Positions 36,579 to 43,490 of a stretch of DNA of 64,000 bases are shown here, piece by piece. The DNA is taken from assembly GCF_000218565.1 (NCBI RefSeq), contig NC_015684.1, forward strand, positions 124,001 through 188,000, read 5' to 3'. Origin of the DNA: Afipia carboxidovorans OM5 (lineage in GTDB: Bacteria; Pseudomonadota; Alphaproteobacteria; Rhizobiales; Xanthobacteraceae). The notes beneath the pieces were generated by a model that saw nothing but the letters and a program-made list of their open reading frames with translations, ran no database searches and was not told where the DNA came from. Within the stretch, counting starts at the first letter, position 1. Every line of letters starts with the position of its first letter. A program made the position numbers and the translations under genes.

Positions 36579-37187
36579 TCAGGGCTGGTTTAGTACCACC
36601 ACCAGCGCTTCGGCCCGTGTCTCGCCGATCGAGCGAGAGCGGTGCGGGTTGTGAGAATTGAAGTAGAGCGCGTCGCCTGCTTCGAGCAGGACCGTGCGAT
36701 CGATGAACTCGATCTCGATCTGTCCCGAGAGAACGAAGATCAGTTCTTCGCCGGCATGGGTGAAACGCCGGTCACTGTGAAACTTGTGCGGCGGCCGCAT
36801 TACGAACGGTTCCATCCGCTTGTGCGGCAGGCTCGAGGCGATGGCCTCGATGTTATAGCCGTTGTGGGTATCGTTCTTCAGGAACCGGTGGCGTTCGTTC
36901 TTGCGCACGATGCAGAGCGAGGACTCATCGAGGCTTTCGCCCAGCAATTGGCCGACGGTCTGGCCGAACACGCGCGAGACTTTTAGCGCCGTCGTGATCG
37001 AGGGCACCGCGAGCTGGCGCTCGACCTTGGAAAGATAGCTTTTGGTGAGACCTGTCGCCGTGGCGAGCTGTTCAAGGCTCATGCCGCGCTGCTGGCGGGC
37101 AAAGCGAATCCGTTCGCCGAGGCTAGAGCTTACAGCAGTCAGGGCGGTGGGAACTCCGTTAGCCGGTGGAAGCGTAATCTTCATCAA
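36579..37187 (-). CDS. XRE-family regulator with C-terminal cupin sensor
   Basis: 202 aa. HTH_XRE at about 23-82 (IRFARQQRGMSLEQLATATGLTKSYLSKVERQLAVPSITTALKVSRVFG), then a cupin domain (about 125-195) with HAGEELIFVLSGQIEIEFIDRTVLLEAGDALYFNSHNPHRSRSIG. This layout (PuuR/SutR type) is common for repressors of small-molecule catabolism, the cupin binding the effector. It stands at the end of the minus-strand half of the accessory block and probably controls the divergent promoter at 39463-39553 (inference from position). Confidence 0.88.
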   Translation of the reverse strand: MMKITLPPANGVPTALTAVSSSLGERIRFARQQRGMSLEQLATATGLTKSYLSKVERQLAVPSITTALKVSRVFGQTVGQLLGESLDESSLCIVRKNERHRFLKNDTHNGYNIEAIASSLPHKRMEPFVMRPPHKFHSDRRFTHAGEELIFVLSGQIEIEFIDRTVLLEAGDALYFNSHNPHRSRSIGETRAEALVVVLNQP

Positions 37188-37220
37188 AACAGCCGTAGCA
37201 AAGCGACCGAGCGAATCGCA

Positions 37221-37871
37221 TCAGTGGTGATTCGGGCCCTCTTTGATCAGGTGTGCAGGCAGTGTCGCCTTCAACACGGAGTACCGTGTGGCCTGCATCG
37301 AAGGGCGCTCCTCAAATGAGGCATGCCATGCGGCAAGACCAGGGAACTGAGCACGCCACGGATCATCAGGGAAACGAATATCAAAATAGCCAAGCGCGCA
37401 GCCGATAGCAATATGGCCGATGGTAACGGGTCCGGAGAGCTGGTCCAGGCGAGCCTCCAGCCAGGCGCAGGACGCCTCGACGCCCTTGATCTGCCGGGCG
37501 ATCCACATCGGCGACTGCTCGTTGGCCGGACGAATGATTTCACAGCGCCGGGAGACGTTGGCGTCCAGCATGCCGTCGCCCAAGGCCTGCAGCCGCAGCG
37601 CCGGCCAGCGCTTCTCGGGCTCGGCCGGGAACAGCTTGCGGCCGTTATGCAGGCTGTCGAGGTATTCGCAGATCACCGGGCTGTCGAACAGCGCCTCGCC
37701 ATTATCGAGAAGCAGCGTCGGCACCCGGCACAGCGGATTGTCGTCCCGCAGATATTCGTCGAAATGTGGGTTGGTCGGCAGCCGCTCGATCTTGTCGAGG
37801 AGGCCGGTTTCATGAGCCACGACCCAGACTTTGCGGGCATAGGCCGAGGTGATCGTGCAGTGCAGGCGCAT
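37221..37871 (-). CDS. glutathione S-transferase family protein (YibF-like)
   Basis: 216 aa from ATG 37871; the open frame upstream is the shadow of the dehydrogenase gene. Thioredoxin-like N-domain: MRLHCTITSAYARKVWVVAHETGLLDKI (possible catalytic Ser9), NPLCRVPTLLLDNGEALFDSPVICEYLDSL (cis-Pro and glutathione-binding DSP). The all-alpha C-domain has ALGDGMLDANVSRRCEIIRPA and TIGHIAIGCALGYFDIRFPD. It resembles E. coli YibF. In this block it could isomerise a maleylpyruvate-type ring-cleavage product or detoxify an intermediate. 38 bases after the dehydrogenase. Confidence 0.88.
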   Translation of the reverse strand: MRLHCTITSAYARKVWVVAHETGLLDKIERLPTNPHFDEYLRDDNPLCRVPTLLLDNGEALFDSPVICEYLDSLHNGRKLFPAEPEKRWPALRLQALGDGMLDANVSRRCEIIRPANEQSPMWIARQIKGVEASCAWLEARLDQLSGPVTIGHIAIGCALGYFDIRFPDDPWRAQFPGLAAWHASFEERPSMQATRYSVLKATLPAHLIKEGPNHH

Positions 37872-37909
37872 GGGCCGGCCTCCTTGGGATGATCGGACAA
37901 TCGGGGATC

Positions 37910-38857
37910 TCAGGACACCGGCGTCAGCACACCTTGTCCTGAGAAATGGCCGAGCAGGTTGTCGACCATGAGACGGCCCATCGCGGCCCGGGTTTCGACC
38001 GATGCGCCGCCCTGATGCGGGGTGAGCACCACGCGTTCGAGATCGAAGAACGCGGTATCGGCGTTCGGCTCGTTCCAGAACACGTCGATGGCGGCACCGG
38101 CGATGGTCTTGTTCTGCAAGGCGTGCAGCAGCGCATCGCGGTCGACGATCGAAGCGCGCGCGACATTGATGAGGTAGCCTTTCGGGCCCAGCGCTTCCAA
38201 CACTTCGGCGTTGATCGAGCCGATGGTCTCGGGACTGGGGTGCAGCACCGCGATCAGCACGTCGCAGGCCTTTGCGAGCCCGACCAGCGTGTCGTGATAG
38301 GCATAGTCGGGATATTCGGGACGCCGCCGGCGGCCGTGATAGGCGATCTTCATGCCGAACGCGGTGGCGCGGGTGGCGATCCGGCTGCCGATTCCGCCCA
38401 GCCCGTAGAGACCGAGCGTGCGGCCGCCGAGATGGGCGCCGAGCGGGAATGCGCCTTTCGGCCACTGTCCCGCACGGAGATAGCGCTCGCCCTCCCCCAT
38501 GCGCCGCAGCAGCATGATGGTCTGCCCGATTGCGAAGTCCGCCACGCATTCGTTCAACACGTCGGGCGTGTTGGTGACGAGGATCTTGCGCGAGCGTGCG
38601 GCCGGAATATCGACGTGCTCGTAACCGACCGAGAACGTCGACAGGATTTCGAGATTGGGAAAATAGTCGAGCAGATCGCCACCGGTGCGCTGCGCGCTTG
38701 TGGTGGCGATTGCCCGAATCCGCGGACCGATGTCGGCAAGCATCCGGGCGCGATCGTCCGCCCGGCGCTCCCAGTGCACGTTGAAGTGCTGTTCAAGCAA
38801 TTCTTCGGTCGGGTCGGGAAAGCGACCCCGTGCGAAAATTTCAGGTTTCTCGGTCAT
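37910..38857 (-). CDS. D-isomer-specific 2-hydroxyacid dehydrogenase
   Basis: 315 aa from ATG 38857, overlapping the upstream cupin gene by ATGA. Substrate domain then Rossmann fold GGRTLGLYGLGGIGSRIATRATAFGMKIAYHGRRRR (GxGxxG). Catalytic residues are visible: Arg in LINVARASIVDRDALLHAL, Glu in DVFWNEPNAD, His in VVLTPHQGGAS. It reduces a 2-keto acid or oxidises a D-2-hydroxy acid with NAD(P)H; RRRRPE after the second strand suggests NADPH (inference). Likely works with the cupin and GST encoded in the same transcript. Confidence 0.92.
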   Translation of the reverse strand: MTEKPEIFARGRFPDPTEELLEQHFNVHWERRADDRARMLADIGPRIRAIATTSAQRTGGDLLDYFPNLEILSTFSVGYEHVDIPAARSRKILVTNTPDVLNECVADFAIGQTIMLLRRMGEGERYLRAGQWPKGAFPLGAHLGGRTLGLYGLGGIGSRIATRATAFGMKIAYHGRRRRPEYPDYAYHDTLVGLAKACDVLIAVLHPSPETIGSINAEVLEALGPKGYLINVARASIVDRDALLHALQNKTIAGAAIDVFWNEPNADTAFFDLERVVLTPHQGGASVETRAAMGRLMVDNLLGHFSGQGVLTPVS

Positions 38858-39462
38858 GCGCGCCAGCTTGACTTGCCCTGCTCTTCTGCCTCGCGCGGCG
38901 GCGGTGTGTAGGAGCCGGGATCGCCCGGACGATGACGGAGAACGTGTTTCATCGGCTCGCCCGCCGGCTCCTCGCGGAACAACGAGTTGAGGTGCGCAAG
39001 CATCGGCATGTTCTGCAGCGAGTAGAGGATCGCGTCCTCGGTATCCGAGGTGTTGACGTGCTCGTGGTAGGCCCATGCCGGTGTGAACACGATGTCGCCG
39101 ACGCTCCAGTCGTAACGCACACCTTCGATGGTGGTGTAGCCCTGACCGGCCAGCGCGAAGTGCAGCGCCCACGGCGAGTGGCGGTGAAGCTGGCTGCGCT
39201 CGCCGGGCTTCATCAACTGCATCACGATCGCGAGGTCCTGTGCGGCCGAGCTTTCTTCAGCGAGATCGGGGTGCGCGAGCGCGATGATGCGGCGCTTGAA
39301 GTCGCGATCGCTCGCATGGAGTGCTTCGAGGCTTCTGTCGAATTTCCATACCGCGGGCTTCAGAAGCGGGCGCTTTGCACTCTCGATAAAGTCCTTGTAG
39401 GCAAGAATGCTGCCGGCCTGTGGTTCAGCCTGGTCAAGTTTGCCTGGCGTTTTTTGATCCAT
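38854..39462 (-). CDS. gentisate-dioxygenase-like single-cupin protein
   Basis: 201 aa from ATG 39462, with AGGAG upstream. Cupin motif 1: GERSQLHRHSPWALHFALAGQGYTTIEG (HRH metal ligands; Leu where many cupins have Glu, as in gentisate dioxygenases). Motif 2: VGDIVFTPAWAYHEHVN (third His). The tail NMPMLAHLNSLFREEP also recalls gentisate 1,2-dioxygenase. True gentisate dioxygenases are bicupins of about 350 aa; this is roughly half. It may be a related iron enzyme or a hydroxylase-type cupin. First gene of the minus-strand operon behind a good sigma-70 promoter. Confidence 0.82.
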   Translation of the reverse strand: MDQKTPGKLDQAEPQAGSILAYKDFIESAKRPLLKPAVWKFDRSLEALHASDRDFKRRIIALAHPDLAEESSAAQDLAIVMQLMKPGERSQLHRHSPWALHFALAGQGYTTIEGVRYDWSVGDIVFTPAWAYHEHVNTSDTEDAILYSLQNMPMLAHLNSLFREEPAGEPMKHVLRHRPGDPGSYTPPPREAEEQGKSSWRA

Positions 39463-39499
39463 CGGAGGCTCCTGATAAATCTGTTTGACACGACGATTG

Positions 39500-39529
39500 T
39501 GTATAGGACACACTATGTCATGATGTCAA
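39500..39529 (-). promoter_or_regulatory. sigma-70 promoter of the cupin operon, with operator-like repeats
   Basis: Minus strand: TTGACA (39529-39524), 18-base spacer, TATACA (39505-39500), near-consensus. The spacer region has a GTGT-N7-ACAC dyad (GTGTATAGGACACAC on the plus strand) and a direct repeat ATGTCA-TG-ATGTCA, which look like regulator-binding sites. The dehydrogenase on the plus strand starts 24 bases beyond, so one operator could control both directions. Confidence 0.6.
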
Positions 39530-39553
39530 CGACGTTTCAGAAAGGACTCGTTC

Positions 39554-40630
39554 GTGCGCACACATAAGATTGCTGTCATTCCAGCCGACGGTATTGGCAA
39601 AGAGGTTATCGCGGCCGGATTGAAAGCCATGGAAGCCCTGCAGGCCCGCTGCGGGGATTTCGCGATGACATTCGAGCATTTTCCCTGGGGCTCGGATTAT
39701 TATCGTGCGCATGGACGCATGATGGACGCCGATGGTCTCGAGCGCCTGAAAAAATTCGATGCGATCTATTTCGGCGCCGTCGGTGATCCGGTCATTCCGG
39801 ACAGCATCACACTGTGGGGCCTGCGCCTTCCGATCTGCCAGGGATTCGATCAATACGCCAACGTCCGCCCCACCCGCGTGCTGCCGGGGCTGACGAGCCC
39901 GCTGCGTCATGTGAACGGCCCCGAGCTCGATTGGGTGATCGTTCGCGAAAACAGCGAAGGCGAATATGCGGGCCATGGCGGCCGCGCCCATCGTGGCTTT
40001 CCCGAAGAGGTCGGCACCGAGACGGCGGTGTTCACCCGCACCGGCGTGACGCGGATCATGCGCTTCGCCCATAAGCTCGCGGCCTCGCGGCCTCGCAAGC
40101 TGCTGACGATCGTCACCAAGTCGAATGCCCAGCGTCACGGCATGGTGATGTGGGACGAGATCGCCGCCGAAGTCGGGCGCGAATTTCCCGACGTCACCGT
40201 CGACAAGATGCTGGTCGATGCGATGACGCAGCGGATGGTGCTCAATCCGGCAAGCCTCGACACCATCGTCGCCACGAATTTGCACGCCGACATTCTTTCG
40301 GATCTCGCAGCGGCGCTCGCCGGCAGCCTTGGTGTCGGCCCGACCGGCAATATTGATCCGGAAGGCCGCTTCCCCTCGATGTTCGAGCCGATCCACGGCT
40401 CCGCCTTCGATATCACCGGCAAAGGCATCGCCAACCCGGTCGCGACGTTCTGGACCGGCGCGATGATGCTCGACCATCTCGGCGAGCATGCGGCTGCGAA
40501 ACGGCTGATGACCGCGGTGGAATTGATCACCCGTGATCCGGCCAACCATACCCCCGATCTTGGTGGCAACGCTTCAACCGCCAAGGTCACCGACGCTGTC
40601 TGCGAAGCGATACGAAGCTCCAACGAATAG
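39554..40630 (+). CDS. tartrate/D-malate dehydrogenase family protein (TtuC/DmlA type)
   Basis: 358 aa from GTG 39554 with AGAAAGGA upstream. Isocitrate/isopropylmalate dehydrogenase fold: IAVIPADGIGKEVIAAGLKAMEAL, FGAVGDPVIPDSITLWGLRLPICQGFDQYANVRPTRVLPG, WVIVRENSEGEYAGHGGR, TIVTKSNAQRHGMVMWDEI, ATNLHADILSDLAAALAGSLGVGPTGNIDP, MFEPIHGSAFDITGKGIANP. The SITLWGLRLPICQGFDQYAN stretch is that of tartrate/D-malate dehydrogenases rather than LeuB. It oxidises a 2-hydroxy diacid with decarboxylation using NAD. First plus-strand gene of the divergent block; the ABC transporter follows. Confidence 0.9.
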   Translation: MRTHKIAVIPADGIGKEVIAAGLKAMEALQARCGDFAMTFEHFPWGSDYYRAHGRMMDADGLERLKKFDAIYFGAVGDPVIPDSITLWGLRLPICQGFDQYANVRPTRVLPGLTSPLRHVNGPELDWVIVRENSEGEYAGHGGRAHRGFPEEVGTETAVFTRTGVTRIMRFAHKLAASRPRKLLTIVTKSNAQRHGMVMWDEIAAEVGREFPDVTVDKMLVDAMTQRMVLNPASLDTIVATNLHADILSDLAAALAGSLGVGPTGNIDPEGRFPSMFEPIHGSAFDITGKGIANPVATFWTGAMMLDHLGEHAAAKRLMTAVELITRDPANHTPDLGGNASTAKVTDAVCEAIRSSNE

Positions 40631-40666
40631 GGGCCGATCGACCAAACCATAAAATCTCAAGGGAGG

Positions 40667-41721
40667 ATGAAGTTACGACAGATCGATCTGCGTTCAATCT
40701 ATCTTCTCGCCGAAAAAAAGCCCTGCCGTCACGACGGCAGGTTGTCACCGGGATCGGTGCGGTTGGTCTTGCGCTTGCCTCTGGCCGAGCGCGTGCTGAT
40801 GAAAAAATCACCATCGCCTATCAGTACGGGCTGCAATACCTGCCGATGATGGTGATGCAGGAACAGAAGTACGTCGAAAACAACGTCAAGGGCAAAGCGG
40901 TTCAGGTCGACTTCGCGGTGCTGACAGGCCCCGCCCAGGTGACGGACGCGCTGTTGTCGAACTCCGCCCAGTTCGGCACCGTCGGCCCTCCCGGCACGGC
41001 GCAGTTGTGGGCCCGCACCATCAACGGGCTCGGGTTCAAGACGCTCGGCGCGTTGAGCGCGATGCCCTACATGCTCATCACCCGCAATCCGGCCGTGAAG
41101 ACCATCAACGACTTCACCGAATCCGATCGCATCGCGTTGCCGAGCATCAAGTCGTCGCTGCAGGCGGTTTGTCTGCAGATGGCCTGCGTCAAGGAATATG
41201 GGCCGGAGAATTTCTCCAAGCTCGACCGCCTCACAGTGTCGATGACGCATCCCGATGCGATGATCGCGCTGCTGTCGGGCCAGTCGCAGATCACGGCGCA
41301 TTTCGGCAGTCCGCCGTTCCAGTATCAGGAGCTCGACAAGCCCGAGATGCACAAGGTGCTGGACAACTTCTCCATTCTCGGCGGCCCGGTGTCATCGAGC
41401 TTCTTCACGACATCGACGCGCTATGCCGAGAAGAATCCGGAAGCGTTTGCCGCGGTCGCCAAGGCGCTCGAGCAATCGACTGCCTGGATCAATGCCCACC
41501 GTCAGGAGGCGGCGGCGCTCTACATCGCCAAGACGCGAACCAAGGAGAGCATGGAATCGGTGATGCGCCAGCTCAACGATCCGCAGTTCTCCTTCGGCAT
41601 CAATCCGCAGAAGCTGCTGCCGTTTGTGGACTTCATGCATTCGGTCGGCACCATCAAGGTCAAGGCCAACTCCTGGAAGGAGCTTGCGTTCGCCAACGTC
41701 CACGACCAAGCGGGCAGTTGA
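40667..41721 (+). pseudogene. NitT/TauT-type ABC substrate-binding protein, apparent frameshift in signal peptide
   Basis: The mature protein is clear in one frame: DEKITIAYQYGLQYLPMMVMQE through SAQFGTVGPPGTAQLW, RIALPSIKSSLQAVCLQMA and INPQKLLPFVDFMHSVGTIK to 41721, an SsuA/THI5-like binding protein. Upstream, that frame encodes a Tat-like signal (SRRQVVTGIGAVGLALASGRARA) but has no ATG, GTG or TTG. The ATG at 40667, directly after GGGAGG, is in another frame. One extra A in the run of seven A (40713-40719) would join them as MKLRQIDLRSIYLLAEKKALPSR... Options: true mutation, slippage, or sequence error. Translation from ATG 40846 would lose the signal and the first strand. Confidence 0.8.
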
Positions 41722-41722
41722 T

Positions 41723-42532
41723 ATGTCGATGGCCGAGGTTGCGCCGGTGCCCGTAGGGGCGCCGGCGCCGCAGGCGTCACTCCTGACAGTCGATGGGGTG
41801 ACCCTGCAATACGGAACGCGCAGTGTCGTGGTGCGTGCCACCTACCGCGTGAGCTTCGAAGTGCGCCGAGGGGACCGGTTCATTCTGCTCGGCCCCTCCG
41901 GCTGCGGGAAATCCACCCTGCTCAAAGCCGTCGGCGGCTATCTCGCGCCCACCGAAGGCGAGATCCGCCTGCACGGCGAAGTCATCCGCCGGCCGAACCC
42001 CGACCGGATGATGGTGTTTCAGGAGTTCGATCAACTCCTGCCGTGGAAGACGGTTCTGCAGAACGTCATGTTCCCGATGATCGTGAAGCGCAAGCTGCGA
42101 GCGTCCGAGGCGAAAGACCGCGCGATGGCCTACATCGTCAAGGTCGGGCTCAAGGAGTTCGCCAATGCCTACCCGCACACGTTGTCGGGTGGCATGAAGC
42201 AGCGCGTCGCGATTGCGCGCGGCATGGCGATGGAGCCGGACATCCTGCTGATGGACGAGCCGTTCGCGGCCCTCGACGCGCTCACGCGTCGTCGCATGCA
42301 GGAAGAGCTGCTGCAGCTCTGGGGCGGCACCAACTTCACGCTGATGTTCGTGACTCACTCGATTCAGGAAGCCGTTATTCTCGGCAACCGGATTCTGGTG
42401 CTGTCGCCACATCCGGGCCAGGTACGTGCCGAGCTGCGTGGCGTGAAGGATTTTCATGCGGATGGCGGACCGCTCGTCGAGCGGATTCACCAGTTGCTGT
42501 TTCCTGGCACCGAAACGACGGGAGGGCATTGA
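41723..42532 (+). CDS. ABC transporter ATP-binding protein (NitT/TauT type)
   Basis: 269 aa from ATG 41723, one base after the previous stop. Walker A GPSGCGKS (57-64), Q-loop MMVFQEFDQLLPWKT, signature LSGGMKQR (154-161), Walker B ILLMDEPF (174-181), then ALDALTRRRMQEELLQLW and switch His in TLMFVTHSIQEAV. It energises import of the ligand bound by the preceding protein. The family imports nitrate, taurine, sulfonates, pyrimidine precursors or aromatic acids; in this block an organic acid is more likely (inference). Its stop overlaps the permease start. Confidence 0.94.
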   Translation: MSMAEVAPVPVGAPAPQASLLTVDGVTLQYGTRSVVVRATYRVSFEVRRGDRFILLGPSGCGKSTLLKAVGGYLAPTEGEIRLHGEVIRRPNPDRMMVFQEFDQLLPWKTVLQNVMFPMIVKRKLRASEAKDRAMAYIVKVGLKEFANAYPHTLSGGMKQRVAIARGMAMEPDILLMDEPFAALDALTRRRMQEELLQLWGGTNFTLMFVTHSIQEAVILGNRILVLSPHPGQVRAELRGVKDFHADGGPLVERIHQLLFPGTETTGGH

Positions 42533-43410
42533 TGAGTCAGACTGTGAGCTTCGACGAACGGGGCGACCGTCTGGTCGATATCCCGCAAACCAACGACCCG
42601 TCGCAATTCGTCTCGAAACCGCTGCCGCTCCAGTTACGGGTGGTGGACAGCAATGTGGTCCGCAAGATTTTTGTGGTCGTGCTGCTGATTATCGGTTGGC
42701 AGCTTTACGGGAAGTGGACCGACAACGACCTGCAATTCCCGACCTTCACGGCAACGGTATCCGCGTTCGTCGATTCGGTGACGCGTGGTACGCTGGTCGA
42801 GCAATTCCTGAATTCGTTGCGCATTCTCCTGATGGGCTACGCGGCGGGCGTTGCCATCGCGACTGCGACGACGGTGCTGGCGGTGTCGACCCGGATTGGC
42901 ACCGATATTCTGGAGACGCTCAACGCCGCCTTCAGTCCGTTGCCCGCTATCGCACTGCTGCCGCTTGCGATGCTGTGGTTCGGGCTCGGCGTTGGCAGCC
43001 TGCTGTTCGTGTTGATCCACTCGGTGCTGTGGCCGGTTGCGCTCAACATGCACGGCGGCTTCCGCTCGGTCAGTACGACGCTGCGGATGGTGGGTGCGAA
43101 TTACGGGTTGCGCGGCCTGCCCTATGTCGCGCGAATCCTGATCCCCGCGGCGTTTCCGAGCATCCTGTCCGGTCTCAAGATCGGCTGGGCATTCGGCTGG
43201 CGTACGGAGATCGCGGCGGAGCTCGTGTTCGGCGCGAGTTCGGGTGACGGCGGCCTCGGCTGGTTCATTTTCGAGAACAAGAACAACCTCGAAATCCCGG
43301 CGGTGTTCGCGGGCCTGCTCGCGGTGATCGGCCTTGGACTTCTGGTCGAAAATCTGGTCTTCCGCGCAATCGAGATGCGCACGGTAGAGCGCTGGGGTAT
43401 GCAGCGCTGA
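42532..43410 (+). CDS. ABC transporter permease (NitT/TauT type)
   Basis: 292 aa, start ATG 42532 overlapping the ATPase stop by one base (TGATG). A soluble N-terminus (about 45 residues) precedes six predicted helices. The EAA-type loop is VSTTLRMVGANYGLRGLPYVARILIPAAFPSILSGLKIGWAFGWRTEIAAELVFG, followed by SGDGGLGWFIFENKNNLEIPAVFAGLLAVIGLGLLVE. It forms the inner-membrane channel with the ATPase above. A strong terminator follows at 43437. Confidence 0.94.
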   Translation: MSQTVSFDERGDRLVDIPQTNDPSQFVSKPLPLQLRVVDSNVVRKIFVVVLLIIGWQLYGKWTDNDLQFPTFTATVSAFVDSVTRGTLVEQFLNSLRILLMGYAAGVAIATATTVLAVSTRIGTDILETLNAAFSPLPAIALLPLAMLWFGLGVGSLLFVLIHSVLWPVALNMHGGFRSVSTTLRMVGANYGLRGLPYVARILIPAAFPSILSGLKIGWAFGWRTEIAAELVFGASSGDGGLGWFIFENKNNLEIPAVFAGLLAVIGLGLLVENLVFRAIEMRTVERWGMQR

Positions 43411-43436
43411 AACTTTAATCTCGACCCTGAAATAAT

Positions 43437-43469
43437 GCGGCGATGGTTTTCACCATCGCCGCTTTTTTT
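43437..43469 (+). terminator. intrinsic terminator of the ABC transporter operon
   Basis: Perfect 11-bp stem GCGGCGATGGT (43437-43447) and ACCATCGCCGC (43452-43462), loop TTTC, then seven T. It ends the plus-strand accessory operon just before the convergent YyaL-like gene. Confidence 0.92.
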
Positions 43470-43490
43470 GTGGGTGAGCGCGTGTTGCGT

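Noticed and set aside
37871..38549. N-terminal extension of the GST frame to 38549
   Set aside because: It is the shadow of the 2-hydroxyacid dehydrogenase; ATG 37871 gives the standard GST N-terminus.
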